A stretch of DNA of 64,000 nucleotides from Symbiodinium natans (Eukaryota; Sar; Dinophyceae; Suessiales; Symbiodiniaceae). A model generated the notes under the pieces. That model did not search any database. It saw only the letters and a list, made by a program, of their open reading frames with translations, and was not told where the DNA came from. The stretch is from NCBI GenBank assembly GCA_905221605.1, contig CAJNDS010002281.1, positions 1 through 64,000 of the forward strand, written 5' to 3'. Below, piece after piece: positions 33,439 to 43,218 of this stretch. The translations under genes and the position numbers were made by a program. Every line of letters begins with the position of its first letter. Position 1 is the stretch's first letter.

Positions 33439-33879
33439 TGTTTTTTTGTCTTTGTCCCTTTCTCGTTCTCCTTCTCGTGCCAAACCCATGTTTAATTTAT
33501 TGGGTAGTGTGAGCGACCAGAATAATATTGCGGAAAAAATACTGGAACTTTTTCATAGTTTCCTGGGTTTTTTCACAATGACTGTAAATTGAGTGCTGCG
33601 ATTTTCTATCCAATTGCTTGCAACAGATGAAAACACGCTTGGCTTTACCATGTTGGTTTAGATAGATATTCGATTGAGGCAAATTCGCTGCGCTGCAGAC
33701 ACTATTTTAAATTACGTTGCTTGAACCTTTCGCATTGACGTAAACTGAGCATTGCGATCTTTTGCCTAGATGCTTGGCTTTATTTTCAAAGTCTGAAAAG
33801 GTTCCTAGCACAGGCATGGTTCTCATCGAGGGCTAGTTTCATGTATATAAAACTGTACACTCGTATCACAATTTTTTCA

Positions 33880-34505
33880 GATATTTGATTGCTTGGGCCA
33901 TCGCCTTAGGTTTTAGGTTGCTTCCTCACTGCATTAACGGACAAAACCATGTAAGTACGTGATTTATCGTTCAAACATATTCCTAGATCATCTTCGCGAA
34001 AGAGTATTTGCGAAATCATGCGATGACTTCGACATTTAAATCAGCGCGTGTGTCTGCTTTCAAAAACTGACGGGCGCTTAAGTTTTAGGTCAGTACCTCG
34101 CTGCGCTAGCCTTTTCTCTTCTGAGAGTTTAAAGTAAAATCGTATCGGTAATGTATTTAAATATTTGATTGAGGCATTGCTTGGGCCATCGCTTTTGGGT
34201 TTAGGTTGCTTCCTAGCTGCGTTGGCGGACGAAACCATGTAAAGAAGTGATTTAGCGTAAAATCACATTCCTAGACCATCTTCGCTACACAATACTTGCG
34301 AATCATGCATGTAGATGGCTTCGAAATATAATTTAACGCTCAATCACCTACGTATACGATGTAGTGTATATGGTTTCAAAAACGGACGGGTGTTTAAGTT
34401 TTAGGTCAGCACCTGGCTGCGCTAGCCTTTTCTGTTCTGGGAATGTTATGTAAGATCGTATAGGTAATGTACTTAGATATTTGATTGAGGCATTGCTTGG
34501 GCCAT
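33880..34505. repeat. ~315-bp tandem repeat, about two units
   Basis: Blocks containing atatttgattgaggcattgc, gcttgggccatcgc, taggttgcttcct, gacgggcgcttaagttttag and ctgcgctagccttttct recur in the same order at about 33,880, 34,160 and 34,476. Divergence is moderate. Confidence 0.8.
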
Positions 34506-34952
34506 CACCGCTCAAGCATATTTCGAAATCATATACGTATATGGTTCAGCGCAAAATCATATTCCTAAATCATAGTCGCTAAACCACATTCGCGAAATCA
34601 TATAAGTACATGGTTAGGAAGACGATTTCGCGCTGAATCATATACGTATATGATTTAGGAATACGGTTTAAGAATGTGATTTAGCGCCCCTAATCTGAAA
34701 AAAAAACAAGGGGTCATTTCTGTCATTTATATCTGTTCATATTTTCATTGGAAATCGATCCCTTTTCGCCACATCCTGGGGTACCCCCCATGGGCGCCTA
34801 AATCATGTTCCGAAATCCTTTTCGCCAAATCATATTCCTAAATCGTGTTCCCTAAATCATATTCCGCAAACCGTATTCCTAAACCATATACGTGTATAGT
34901 TTAGCACTCAACCTTACTCCTAGATCATAGTCACTAAACTACACCATATTCG
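34505..34952. repeat. AT-rich palindromic repeats around TATACGTATA
   Basis: Several short palindromic copies of catatacgtatatg and related aatcatattcctaaatcat blocks occur in both orientations. Many short hairpins can form. No coding signal. Confidence 0.72.
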
Positions 34953-34954
34953 CG

Positions 34955-34986
34955 CCTAAACCCTAAACCCTAAACCCTAAACCCTA
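34955..34986. repeat. Interstitial telomere-type repeat (CCCTAAA), 4-5 units
   Basis: Perfect cctaaac units end directly at the first base of the Copia 5' terminal repeat (34,987). The unit is the plant-type telomere repeat also used by dinoflagellates. Confidence 0.92.
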
Positions 34987-35059
34987 TGCGGAGCTGCTGC
35001 TGGTATTGTAGAAAAGAGTTAGTGTTGGGAGTTGAAAGGGTTAACAAACCCGGAAATCA
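34987..35059 (+). repeat. Copia element 5' terminal repeat (73 bp, TG...CA)
   Basis: Identical to 53,859-53,931, starting tgcggagctgctgctggtat and ending ccggaaatca; the identity continues for two more bases (tg). The right copy is preceded by a purine-rich tract, as expected for a 3' LTR. It is short for an LTR and no target-site duplication is visible, so it could be only part of the terminal repeat. Confidence 0.72.
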
Positions 35060-35259
35060 TGTATGGCTCAAGACCCTGGGCAATGCGCCCTACAGAAAAG
35101 GTGTGTTTGGTTGTTCTTTGGGTTTTGTTGGTTGTTCCAGGGGAATCAAGGGTTTCTGTTGGGGTTGACTGTTTGGTTTCTCGTCCCCCTTCGGTTGCCC
35201 CCCGAAGGTTATGAGCCCAAATTAGGCTCCCTGTGGGTTGGTTAAGATTTTGTCTTTGT

Positions 35260-35927
35260 TTATTCCCTGTCACCGATACAATCCCAAACACAACTGTCAG
35301 AATATTTCTTCACCATCATGAATACATATCTTCAAAATTCATAACATGCATCACGCTCACTCCTCCCACTTTTTCACACGCACAAACGGGGGACGGTACG
35401 AAGCCCTGCAGATGCACGACCCAGGTCCCTCCTCCGTTGAGGAGTACACCCACGTCGGTTCCAAGTGTGTGCCCTCGCACACCTTCACAGCATCACTTCC
35501 AGGGGGTGGGTTGGGCGGGACAAAATTTCTGATGCCACAGCTTTCTGTGGCCTTTGAGCACTGACATGGTGCATGCGTTCACACAACACATGATTCAGTG
35601 CATCCCAAAAAACACTCGTGCCCCTTCCCACAAATGAAAATATAGTGTAATACTTCATGCAAACACTGGAGCTCACACACAGGGACTTTTTGCACGGGGG
35701 ACTTCAGGAATCACTTTCGGACCCCCCTCCCTCCACCATGCAAACCCAATGTCGTTCATGGCCCAAAAGCTCGAGGGACTTCAGGAATCACTTTCGGACC
35801 CCTCCCTCCACAAACCCCAAAGCACCAATGATTGACACGTAAAACAGTTTTGTTCTGGGACGATGTGCTCTCACATCTGTTGCATCGCCTTTTGGGAATA
35901 AAGAATTATCAAGAAGAAGCATTCCTT
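35260..35927 (+). repeat. Copia leader, first copy of a tandem duplication (blocks A and B)
   Basis: Block A (35,260-35,500) recurs at 35,926-36,154 with a 12-bp deletion. Block B (35,518-35,927) recurs at 44,156-44,569 with one visible base change and a longer poly-A. The second copy is split by the DIRS-like element. Block B itself contains a short internal repeat (gacttcaggaatcactttcg, twice) and ends in aataaag. Confidence 0.88.
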
Positions 35928-36154
35928 ATTCCCTGTCACCGATACAATCCCAAACACAACTGTCAGAATATTTCTTCACCATCATGAATACATATCTTCA
36001 AAATTCATAACATGCATCACGCTCACTCCTCCCGCACAAACGGGGGACGGTACGAAGCCCTGCAGATGCACGACCCAGGTCCCTCCTCCGTTGAGGAGTA
36101 CACCCACGTCGGTTCCAAGTGTGTGCCCTCGCACACCTTCACAGCATCACTTCC
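35926..36154 (+). repeat. Copia leader, second copy of block A
   Basis: Near-identical to 35,260-35,500. It joins block B of the first copy at attcctt|attccctgtc and stops at the DIRS-like element, whose last codons begin about 20 bp later on the other strand. Confidence 0.88.
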
Positions 36155-36174
36155 TCACCACCCCCGTTTGCCTC

Positions 36175-39100
36175 TCAAGTGATGCTTTCATACACTGGTG
36201 CAACTTGGCGAAACATGGACTGGTACCTGGTGAAGCACAAGCGGGATGCGTCATCTGCTATGTTGCTCTTTGATGGAACGCGCGAGTACCAGGATATTGC
36301 ATTAGACTTGACATCTGCCAAAGCCACATCCATCAGGATGGAAGTTGCATTGATCACAGGTGTGAAGGATCTGATCAAGCTAGCTCTCGCGGCTTCATTG
36401 TCCACGAAGAAGAAACAGAGCCGACCTTCGAGCACATGTGCCCAGGTCGCCTTGGCAACTGCCACAGGTAGCAACTCAGCGAAAAAGATCAACTGCTTTA
36501 AGCCCTTAGACCTCCACCGCTTCACTAGCCACTCTGGTACAAAATCACCAAAGAACTCTTGTCTCCCTGTAAGTGGGTCAAAGAGCACGGCTCCATGTGT
36601 CACAATTTGATCTTCATGGGCACCATCAGAAAAGATGAGCACGGGCGGTTCATGAGCCCAACACGACAGCCGTCGCGGGCCCGATGCTCGCAAGGTATCC
36701 AACGCCAAGCGCGCTGCATCCAGTATGGCTTCCCGGGCCACCGCAACATCACCGGATCTTTGGGCCTGGCTGATGAGTTGGGTGCATATTTGCGCACACC
36801 TTCCGTACACATGGTTGGTAGCGAACAACATGCGCCCTTTGAACGATGCAAGCTCACTGTGACCACAGGCCCCACTCGCAAGGTTTTGCAACGCACTCGT
36901 GAGCTCTTCAATCCTTCCAGCCTTGTTGCACACCTCTACGATGCCCTCACAAGCTCTATCGAACCTGACAGTCACCCCTAGGATGTCGAAAGACTTCGCG
37001 AAGTCCTTGAGCTTATCGCCTCGGGCTACCTCCCATCCAAGGAGCTCCAGCAACGCCTCAGCCGTCTGCGAAGCCGACTCGATCAGCGGGGAAAGTTCCA
37101 TTTGGCAATAGTCATCGTAATAATTGGTGCTCACCAACCAAAACAGTCGGGCCATCACCATTTTGAGCACCCGCGCCGCCCTGTTAAAGCTGGTGACCGA
37201 CCCCGTCCCGCCAAACGGTAGCGCTACCGCTTCAAAATAGTACACTGTGTCATCCGAAGGATTCAAAACCGCCAGGATTGTGGCCCATGCATCGTCTGGA
37301 TGCCGAGCAAGTTGTTTGTAGGCGCTTTTCAAGTCAAGAGCTCTGCCGTGTAGCTGCCGATTCTCCTTGTCTCGGAAGTCGGGGTGAAGTCGCCCACTGA
37401 ACGTTTCACCATCACGATCCGGCAGGTGGAATTCTTCAGTCGCTCCTAGGGCACCCCGTACAAAGAAACGAGCTGTAGCTGCTATGGCATCAACCCCATC
37501 CAAGACAACCTTCTCAGTCTCTGTGACAGAAGCATTGACCAGGAATTCAGACAAGTCGTCTATGCCCCTGATTTTCTCTCCTTGCACAACACCGAAGCGT
37601 TTCGATGCAATCCATTCACCTTTGTATTTATCGTTAATTTCGCTCCAAGAAAAAGGCCCTTTGACCCACTGCTTTTCCTTCTGCTCGAGAGTCTCGTCCC
37701 AAATCTTGGCCGCCACCTCCTTGTCGCGAGCCGCCCTTCGGCAAGAGGCTTCCACAAGATGCTTGGACCATCTGCACGTTGCTTTCAGATCATCCTGCGT
37801 CAGCTTCAGTTGCCGAGGGAACAAGCCCGAGGGTCTCAGTTCACCCGTCAGTCGGAAACCACTGGCCATGTCTGCTACTAGCTCACGGTCCTGGACGCCT
37901 GCATCGCTCATGAGCTCCTGCAGCAGCAACAAGCGCTTGGATCCCATAATTGCTTTCACATCGGGGTGCATTTGGCCCTTGGCCGCATCCTCCATGGGCT
38001 GCAGCTCCCTTGCTCTGTTTCTGTAGTGATCCAACATCCTCTCTCGAAAAGCCTTCGTGCCCTCTATCCCATGCTGAAAGATATTGGCCATAGCCTGCAC
38101 ATTGTCCATGTCTAAAGCTCCCGGCTTGTCAAACGGATGTGTGCACTTCAAAGCTTCATTGACAAATGCATCTGGTGTCCTGTATATGCCAAACACAACC
38201 TCACGAACTACCTTCCCCCCTTCTTCGCAACGACGTGAGGCAAGTAATTTGGAGCCAGCAGGAACACCCCCAAGACCCGGCACCAAGCACCCAGTAGCCG
38301 GTATGCAGTCCGGCACCTCGACCTCAGCAGGCACCTGTACAGTCACGGTGGATAGGAACTCCTCGGGTCCCACTTGCGGGCCATCGCGTCGTGGCTGACG
38401 CTGCGACGCAACAGTGGCCAAAGCGGTGCGCGAAGCATATGAACCATCAAGCAAGGAACCCTTGGCTCGCAGGATAGCACACAAATCATTGGCCGCGGCA
38501 CTGCACATGGGCCGGGGATAGCTCACCTCGGCGGCCGTAGCGAAAGCCCACCCGGCGCCTTGCTTGCATCGCCCCCATGCCATGTGTGCATGGGCGCCAT
38601 CACACTGGCTGCGCATGGACGGCAAATCATGCGTGGCCAGCAAGGCTGTGCGCTTCAAACGCCGGGACCCATACATGCACGCATGTAGTACATGCCACCT
38701 GCCCATGGACAACACACGCTGCATCCACACAGTGAGCCACATGAAGGAACGTTCGGGATTCTCTATGACGGCTACCTTGTGGTTTTGACGGCAATACTCA
38801 AAGACCTCAGCGCAAAACGCATACAAAGTGTTCGCTGCCGTCACCCGTGCTTTGTTGACGCCACGCAAGCTTGGAAAGCCCTGTGGGAAATCCTCCGACC
38901 TCAAGGCCTTGGGTTGCGGTCCCCCGGAAGGCAAACGTATGCCTCTTGCCCGGGACGATGTGCCACACGGAGGAGCCAGCCAGGCATCGGCCCGTTGGAT
39001 CTCCTGCCACACAAGCCGACGCTGTTCCGCATCACACAAGTCCAGGCGCACCGCCGGTGCGCGCACTTTGCGCGGACGCAAGTCTTTGTCAATGCCAAGG

Positions 39101-40269
39101 ACATCACAACCTCGTGCCTGCATAGCGGCAGCAACGCCGGCAGTGCCACAAAAGATCTCCAGCACATAGGGAGGTTTTGCATCTTGAGCGGCATTAGGTG
39201 ACCTAGTCACTGTGCTTAAAGGGGTCGGTAACCCAAAACCGTCGGAAGGCCTAGCACAGTGACCTAGGGTGGGGTGGGACTCGGGCTTGCATCGTAACCC
39301 CGGAAACCCAACTCCGGCGCCTACAGAGGGGGGAGGCGGAACCCTAGGGTCAGGCCTAGCGCCCGGAGACACTAAGGCGTCTTGCAGGGCTCCGCCCTCA
39401 CGCACGAAAGGAGGCAACGCATGCCCAATCCCTGGCAGCACGAAACCTGCACTGGACATGAGGCGCTGATGTTCCGGCTCAAGTCCAGACAAACCGCGAG
39501 GCATGAACGCCACCAGCACGACCCGGTTCCCCTTCCATGGCAAAACCTTGTGCAAGTCATGCGACGCCAAGAGAACAGGGTGCTGTCGCACGGGCAAAAG
39601 GCGGCCTCGTCGCCACACACCACGGGCATTTTGCCAGGAAGAGCCTTGTTCGTCCTCGACCCAGACCTCGCCGCCAGCCTCCCAATGCGAGAGAGGGCAT
39701 ATCCAATTGTGACATGATGCATCATTGTTGACATCTTTGTGAAAATCTGCCTCAAGATTGGTAAAGAGCGCTACGGCCCCAAAGCAATGCCCCGGGGCAT
39801 GTCGGCGCACGAAAGCCGTCAAGAGACGCGATGTGACAGGAAACTCCTTAAGAAAATTACGCACCCCGACCCGTCCATCTTTAGAAAAAGCACCTGTGCT
39901 GAAAGAATGTGAATTCGGCTGCTCAACACCTCGGGCTGGCTTCTCTGACGGTAACAGCTTCAACAGCCTGAGGATATCATTGTTGTCAGGATTGCTGATC
40001 GTGGCCGCAAGTCTCTCAGCAGGATGCTGAGCTGCATCACAATCAGTAGGCGAGTGTCCCACACCATGAAGGCTGCACGGCTTATGAACCGCTTCATGGC
40101 GCACCAAAACTGGACCCGTAGCCGCAAGCACACGCTGCAAACGCCTTTGCACAAACTTAGGCCCCTTGACCTGACGATGCACGGACGCCCACGGATCACC
40201 TCCCTCCGGAGGCTTCACATGAGCATCAAGGCTTGGCCCTTCGGCCCCCCCATCGTCAAGCACGGACAC
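36175..40269 (-). CDS. DIRS-like polyprotein: dioxygenase-like, methyltransferase, reverse transcriptase, RNase H
   Basis: An intact 1,364-codon frame. Residues ~150-260 carry a putative Fe(II)/2-oxoglutarate dioxygenase signature: HKD (His177, Asp179), a WVEDEQG segment, His240 and Arg249 in LHKVLPWKGNRV. Residues ~368-520 look like a C5-cytosine methyltransferase core with LEIFCGTAGVAAAM (SAM loop), APPCGTSSRAR (candidate nucleophile Cys435) and VIENPERSF. The reverse transcriptase spans ~900-1090 with SAYKQLARHPDD and the catalytic YYDDY (Asp near 1052). RNase H begins at FSDGAHED (Asp near 1215) and ends at NIADDASRL. No integrase follows, consistent with a tyrosine-recombinase element. 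Cytosine methyltransferases in dinoflagellate retroelements have been reported; the dioxygenase call is my inference. Confidence 0.8.
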   Translation of the reverse strand: MSVLDDGGAEGPSLDAHVKPPEGGDPWASVHRQVKGPKFVQRRLQRVLAATGPVLVRHEAVHKPCSLHGVGHSPTDCDAAQHPAERLAATISNPDNNDILRLLKLLPSEKPARGVEQPNSHSFSTGAFSKDGRVGVRNFLKEFPVTSRLLTAFVRRHAPGHCFGAVALFTNLEADFHKDVNNDASCHNWICPLSHWEAGGEVWVEDEQGSSWQNARGVWRRGRLLPVRQHPVLLASHDLHKVLPWKGNRVVLVAFMPRGLSGLEPEHQRLMSSAGFVLPGIGHALPPFVREGGALQDALVSPGARPDPRVPPPPSVGAGVGFPGLRCKPESHPTLGHCARPSDGFGLPTPLSTVTRSPNAAQDAKPPYVLEIFCGTAGVAAAMQARGCDVLGIDKDLRPRKVRAPAVRLDLCDAEQRRLVWQEIQRADAWLAPPCGTSSRARGIRLPSGGPQPKALRSEDFPQGFPSLRGVNKARVTAANTLYAFCAEVFEYCRQNHKVAVIENPERSFMWLTVWMQRVLSMGRWHVLHACMYGSRRLKRTALLATHDLPSMRSQCDGAHAHMAWGRCKQGAGWAFATAAEVSYPRPMCSAAANDLCAILRAKGSLLDGSYASRTALATVASQRQPRRDGPQVGPEEFLSTVTVQVPAEVEVPDCIPATGCLVPGLGGVPAGSKLLASRRCEEGGKVVREVVFGIYRTPDAFVNEALKCTHPFDKPGALDMDNVQAMANIFQHGIEGTKAFRERMLDHYRNRARELQPMEDAAKGQMHPDVKAIMGSKRLLLLQELMSDAGVQDRELVADMASGFRLTGELRPSGLFPRQLKLTQDDLKATCRWSKHLVEASCRRAARDKEVAAKIWDETLEQKEKQWVKGPFSWSEINDKYKGEWIASKRFGVVQGEKIRGIDDLSEFLVNASVTETEKVVLDGVDAIAATARFFVRGALGATEEFHLPDRDGETFSGRLHPDFRDKENRQLHGRALDLKSAYKQLARHPDDAWATILAVLNPSDDTVYYFEAVALPFGGTGSVTSFNRAARVLKMVMARLFWLVSTNYYDDYCQMELSPLIESASQTAEALLELLGWEVARGDKLKDFAKSFDILGVTVRFDRACEGIVEVCNKAGRIEELTSALQNLASGACGHSELASFKGRMLFATNHVYGRCAQICTQLISQAQRSGDVAVAREAILDAARLALDTLRASGPRRLSCWAHEPPVLIFSDGAHEDQIVTHGAVLFDPLTGRQEFFGDFVPEWLVKRWRSKGLKQLIFFAELLPVAVAKATWAHVLEGRLCFFFVDNEAARASLIRSFTPVINATSILMDVALADVKSNAISWYSRVPSKSNIADDASRLCFTRYQSMFRQVAPVYESIT

Positions 40270-40284
40270 GGCATGGCCCTCACG

Positions 40285-41508
40285 TCACGTCTTCTTGCTT
40301 CTGCACTCGACACCAGGATGATGCCCATAGCAGAAGCAACACTTGTGCAGACCTTTGTCGCACTTCGGTCCATGCACCTTACAGGTCTTCAACGAGAACC
40401 CGAAACACAGCGAGTTTCCCTCAGGATCCTCGGGTGTGCCGCCAATCAGCGCCTTCGGCATGGGAACCCGACGCTTCTTGGCAGGCGGTGTCTCAACATC
40501 CGCCTCCTTCTTCGGGTCTTTCTTCTTGTTCTTCCGAGTCTTCTTCTTCTTCTTCTTGGGCGTTTCAGCCGCCTCCGGATCTTCGGTTGCTGGCGCTGAC
40601 CCCTGCTTGAGACGAGGCATGAGCAACCACATGACCGCCGGGCTCTGCAAGACACGGGTCAATGGAACATCAAGTGGGAGCTCACCGCCAGGTCCGTTCA
40701 CCAGACCTGCCCTGGTTGCCTCGCCCAGCCGAACGTGAATCTCTCTGTCCGCTTGCGCAAGCTGAGCCAGCGACACGGGGTGGAAACCAGCCTTTGCCTC
40801 GCGTTGCAACTCATCAAACAAGAGGGCTATCAGTTCTTCATGACGGGCAAAGGACATCACCTGTGCCACAGCATAAGCAATGCCTCTGCGACGCAGTGCC
40901 TGGTGAACCTCAAGCTCCGTAGCCACTGCCGCTGTCATGCCTGGCTCCACACGCGTCTCCTTGATGACACCATCCTTGGCTGGCTGCCAAATCTTAAGGC
41001 TATTGATCTCCTTGACAGCGTTGATCTCCTGCGACCTTGTGGTGCACTGCGCCCAAGAGATGTACTTGACACGACCCTCATCCAACATCTGGCACGCCAA
41101 ACTAACCAAGTTCTGGGATGGCTCAAGGCGATCCTGAATCTTCAAGGGAGCAATCTTCGCTGCCAACAGCTCGATTCGGGCTGCCATCTCTTGTGGTGGC
41201 AACTTCCGCGGTGCATCCTGTTCCGACGCCTCAGCCTGTCTCTTGATTTCGCCCGCAGACACAGTGTAGGACTCCATGAACAACCTACGCAACTTCGCAG
41301 CGTGGGTGACCATAGCTGGGTCGGTACCCAAGACGGGTCCTATGACCTGTGATTCGAACGACTTGTCATCAGCATGATTCTGGATGCAGAAGCCAAAGGT
41401 AGCATAAGTGTTCCACCCATGGGTAGCAAGCTTCTTCACAACGGCTCCCGGGATGCCAATGCGCGTGCACCTCGCAGCAAACACAGGCTCACTGTCGACC
41501 ATGGACAT
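40285..41508 (-). CDS. Gag-like protein of the DIRS-like element
   Basis: A 407-codon frame starting MSMVDSEPVFAARCTRIGIP. It is largely helical and ends in a lysine-rich stretch (KKKKKKTRKNKKK, ~residues 325-337) and a Cys/His cluster (CFGFSLKTCKVHG, CCFCYGHHPGVEC). That layout suits a nucleic-acid-binding gag with an atypical zinc motif. It lies 15 bp upstream of the polyprotein frame and downstream of the recombinase, in the same orientation. The gag function is inferred from position and composition; no capsid fold is recognisable by eye. Confidence 0.62.
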   Translation of the reverse strand: MSMVDSEPVFAARCTRIGIPGAVVKKLATHGWNTYATFGFCIQNHADDKSFESQVIGPVLGTDPAMVTHAAKLRRLFMESYTVSAGEIKRQAEASEQDAPRKLPPQEMAARIELLAAKIAPLKIQDRLEPSQNLVSLACQMLDEGRVKYISWAQCTTRSQEINAVKEINSLKIWQPAKDGVIKETRVEPGMTAAVATELEVHQALRRRGIAYAVAQVMSFARHEELIALLFDELQREAKAGFHPVSLAQLAQADREIHVRLGEATRAGLVNGPGGELPLDVPLTRVLQSPAVMWLLMPRLKQGSAPATEDPEAAETPKKKKKKTRKNKKKDPKKEADVETPPAKKRRVPMPKALIGGTPEDPEGNSLCFGFSLKTCKVHGPKCDKGLHKCCFCYGHHPGVECRSKKT

Positions 41509-41650
41509 GCTAGCTTTCAGTCGCGGGCCTTTGCCTCACGAGCACTCGGGCCTTCCCAAGCTGCACAAACAGGGCATGCCTCCTGTGTTTCGTTTAGCAA
41601 GAAAGCAACACGCAGTTCTCCCCCGCTCCCGCCGGTATGAAAAATTTATG

Positions 41651-41683
41651 ATGCGCGCGCGCGCACGCGCGCGCGCGCGCATC
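41651..41683. repeat. CG dinucleotide microsatellite
   Basis: A run of alternating GC/CG with one CA, between the gag-like and recombinase frames of the DIRS-like element. Alternating purine-pyrimidine sequence can adopt Z-DNA. Confidence 0.85.
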
Positions 41684-41814
41684 ATGTCGCGAGACACTTC
41701 TCCTACGCCCTAACATCGATTCTGCGTACATGCACACAACGAAATGCTACTACATACATCACAGAATCCTTCTCGCACATCACAGATCCCTACACGGCCT
41801 ACATGCACATTCTT

Positions 41815-43218
41815 TCACATCCAGCACACGGAACACTGTCGGGCGTTGCACGAAGGCACAAACTTGAGCTGCTCGTAGTTAGAATTGGCCGTCCTCCCAC
41901 ACTTGAACACGCATGCCTCCCCATCGTCATCTGAAGTCACAACAGGGCTCAAGTGCACAACTCCACTCATCCAGTGCCTAAAGGCTATGCACTCCGGCAT
42001 GGCCATAGGCGCGGCCTTTGCGACCTGATGCACAGCTACTTCCGCCATCATCTGCTCATCCTCGGAATCAGCTTCTGCACCTTGTGCATCGGGCTCCGAC
42101 TCATCTTCCAAATCACTGGCATCCCCATCACCCTCAGTCGCTCGTGGGAACACCTCATCAACGGCGCCTGCCAAAATTTTCATGCCCTCTTCAACCGACC
42201 TGCATCCCGACCAACGACCAGATCGACTTGCGTCAGGGGAAAACATGGCATGAATGATGCACTCGTACACGCCCTCAATGAAATGCAGTACAGCTGATTG
42301 TCCATCCCGCTCATACTCCAACGCACTCTTCTCAAAGGTTGACATGTGATACCCTGCGCTGCGCTGCAAGTCTTGCGGGCACGCAGCACGCGACAGCCAC
42401 GACAACACCGTTGCCTTCAGGGAGTGAGTTGCAATATCGCTAAGTCGGCTCACCGGAACGTGCATACCTGCCAGCTTCTCACGCAACCACATAGCCCCAT
42501 GCATGGGCTCGAATGGCAATGCCGACCACCCCCCTGTGGACACGGGCGCAGGCTGCAACGGGCAATTCCTGCTCGCCACCAGATTATGGTCTCTCCGGTT
42601 GCGCAACCAGTTGCCCGCCCAATCAAGCTTGGACATTCCCGGTAGCACGGCTACAACCGGCAACAACCGAAACTTCATGGCAGCTACGGGTTTATAGCTG
42701 TAAAGGCTCGTCTCAACAAACCCCCTTCCCTCAGGCGCATCCAGGACTGGCTCCTCCTCTGAGTGCATTGCGTCAGACCATCTCAAGCGACAGTGAAGAG
42801 CGAAACACACAAAACCTGCGACGATGGCATCCACACATGCGCTTGATGCGGCCAAGGTCTCAAGAAAGACCACCTCAGCGACAGTAAGTGGCACCTTCTT
42901 ATGCACCTGTCTGGGCTGTGTGTTGCTGCACGCTCCCTTAACCCTTGGAGACTCAAGCACATCAGACACCTTGGCTCCCAAGGTACCACAGGCGAACCCA
43001 AGGGCTTGCACGAACCTTGATGTAGCAAATGTACCTGTAAGCTTCTTGCTCGGTGATCGGAAACACTGCAACGACTTGCTCAGCTGCAAGCGAGGCCTTC
43101 CATCGTCCGTAACACAACAACGAGTTTGCCCTATTGCGTAACGTAGACGTGGCCTTGCCTGAAAAAGCATCCCTGACCGACTCAAGAACAAGCTCTTCGT
43201 CTTCTTCAGCTGCATCAA
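41815..43218 (-). CDS. Tyrosine recombinase, catalytic part (DIRS-like element)
   Basis: A 467-codon frame whose meaningful part begins near FATSRFVQALGFACG (about residue 65). Catalytic signatures of tyrosine recombinases follow: an arginine in CRLRWSDAM, HSLKATVLSWLSR (the HxxR/K box), and LEYERD with the presumed nucleophilic tyrosine, preceded by GYHMSTFEKSA. It would integrate a circular cDNA without target-site duplication. The C-terminus has an acidic stretch (DASDLEDESEPDAQ). Its N-terminal partner lies in another frame (42,962-43,855); the join is missing residues, pointing to a small deletion rather than a pure frameshift. Confidence 0.75.
   Translation of the reverse strand: MMQLKKTKSLFLSRSGMLFQARPRLRYAIGQTRCCVTDDGRPRLQLSKSLQCFRSPSKKLTGTFATSRFVQALGFACGTLGAKVSDVLESPRVKGACSNTQPRQVHKKVPLTVAEVVFLETLAASSACVDAIVAGFVCFALHCRLRWSDAMHSEEEPVLDAPEGRGFVETSLYSYKPVAAMKFRLLPVVAVLPGMSKLDWAGNWLRNRRDHNLVASRNCPLQPAPVSTGGWSALPFEPMHGAMWLREKLAGMHVPVSRLSDIATHSLKATVLSWLSRAACPQDLQRSAGYHMSTFEKSALEYERDGQSAVLHFIEGVYECIIHAMFSPDASRSGRWSGCRSVEEGMKILAGAVDEVFPRATEGDGDASDLEDESEPDAQGAEADSEDEQMMAEVAVHQVAKAAPMAMPECIAFRHWMSGVVHLSPVVTSDDDGEACVFKCGRTANSNYEQLKFVPSCNARQCSVCWM

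Noticed and set aside
35062-35075. Relict dinoflagellate spliced leader (atggctcaag) after the 5' terminal repeat
   Set aside because: Only the last eight or nine bases match the leader end; the upstream leader sequence is absent.
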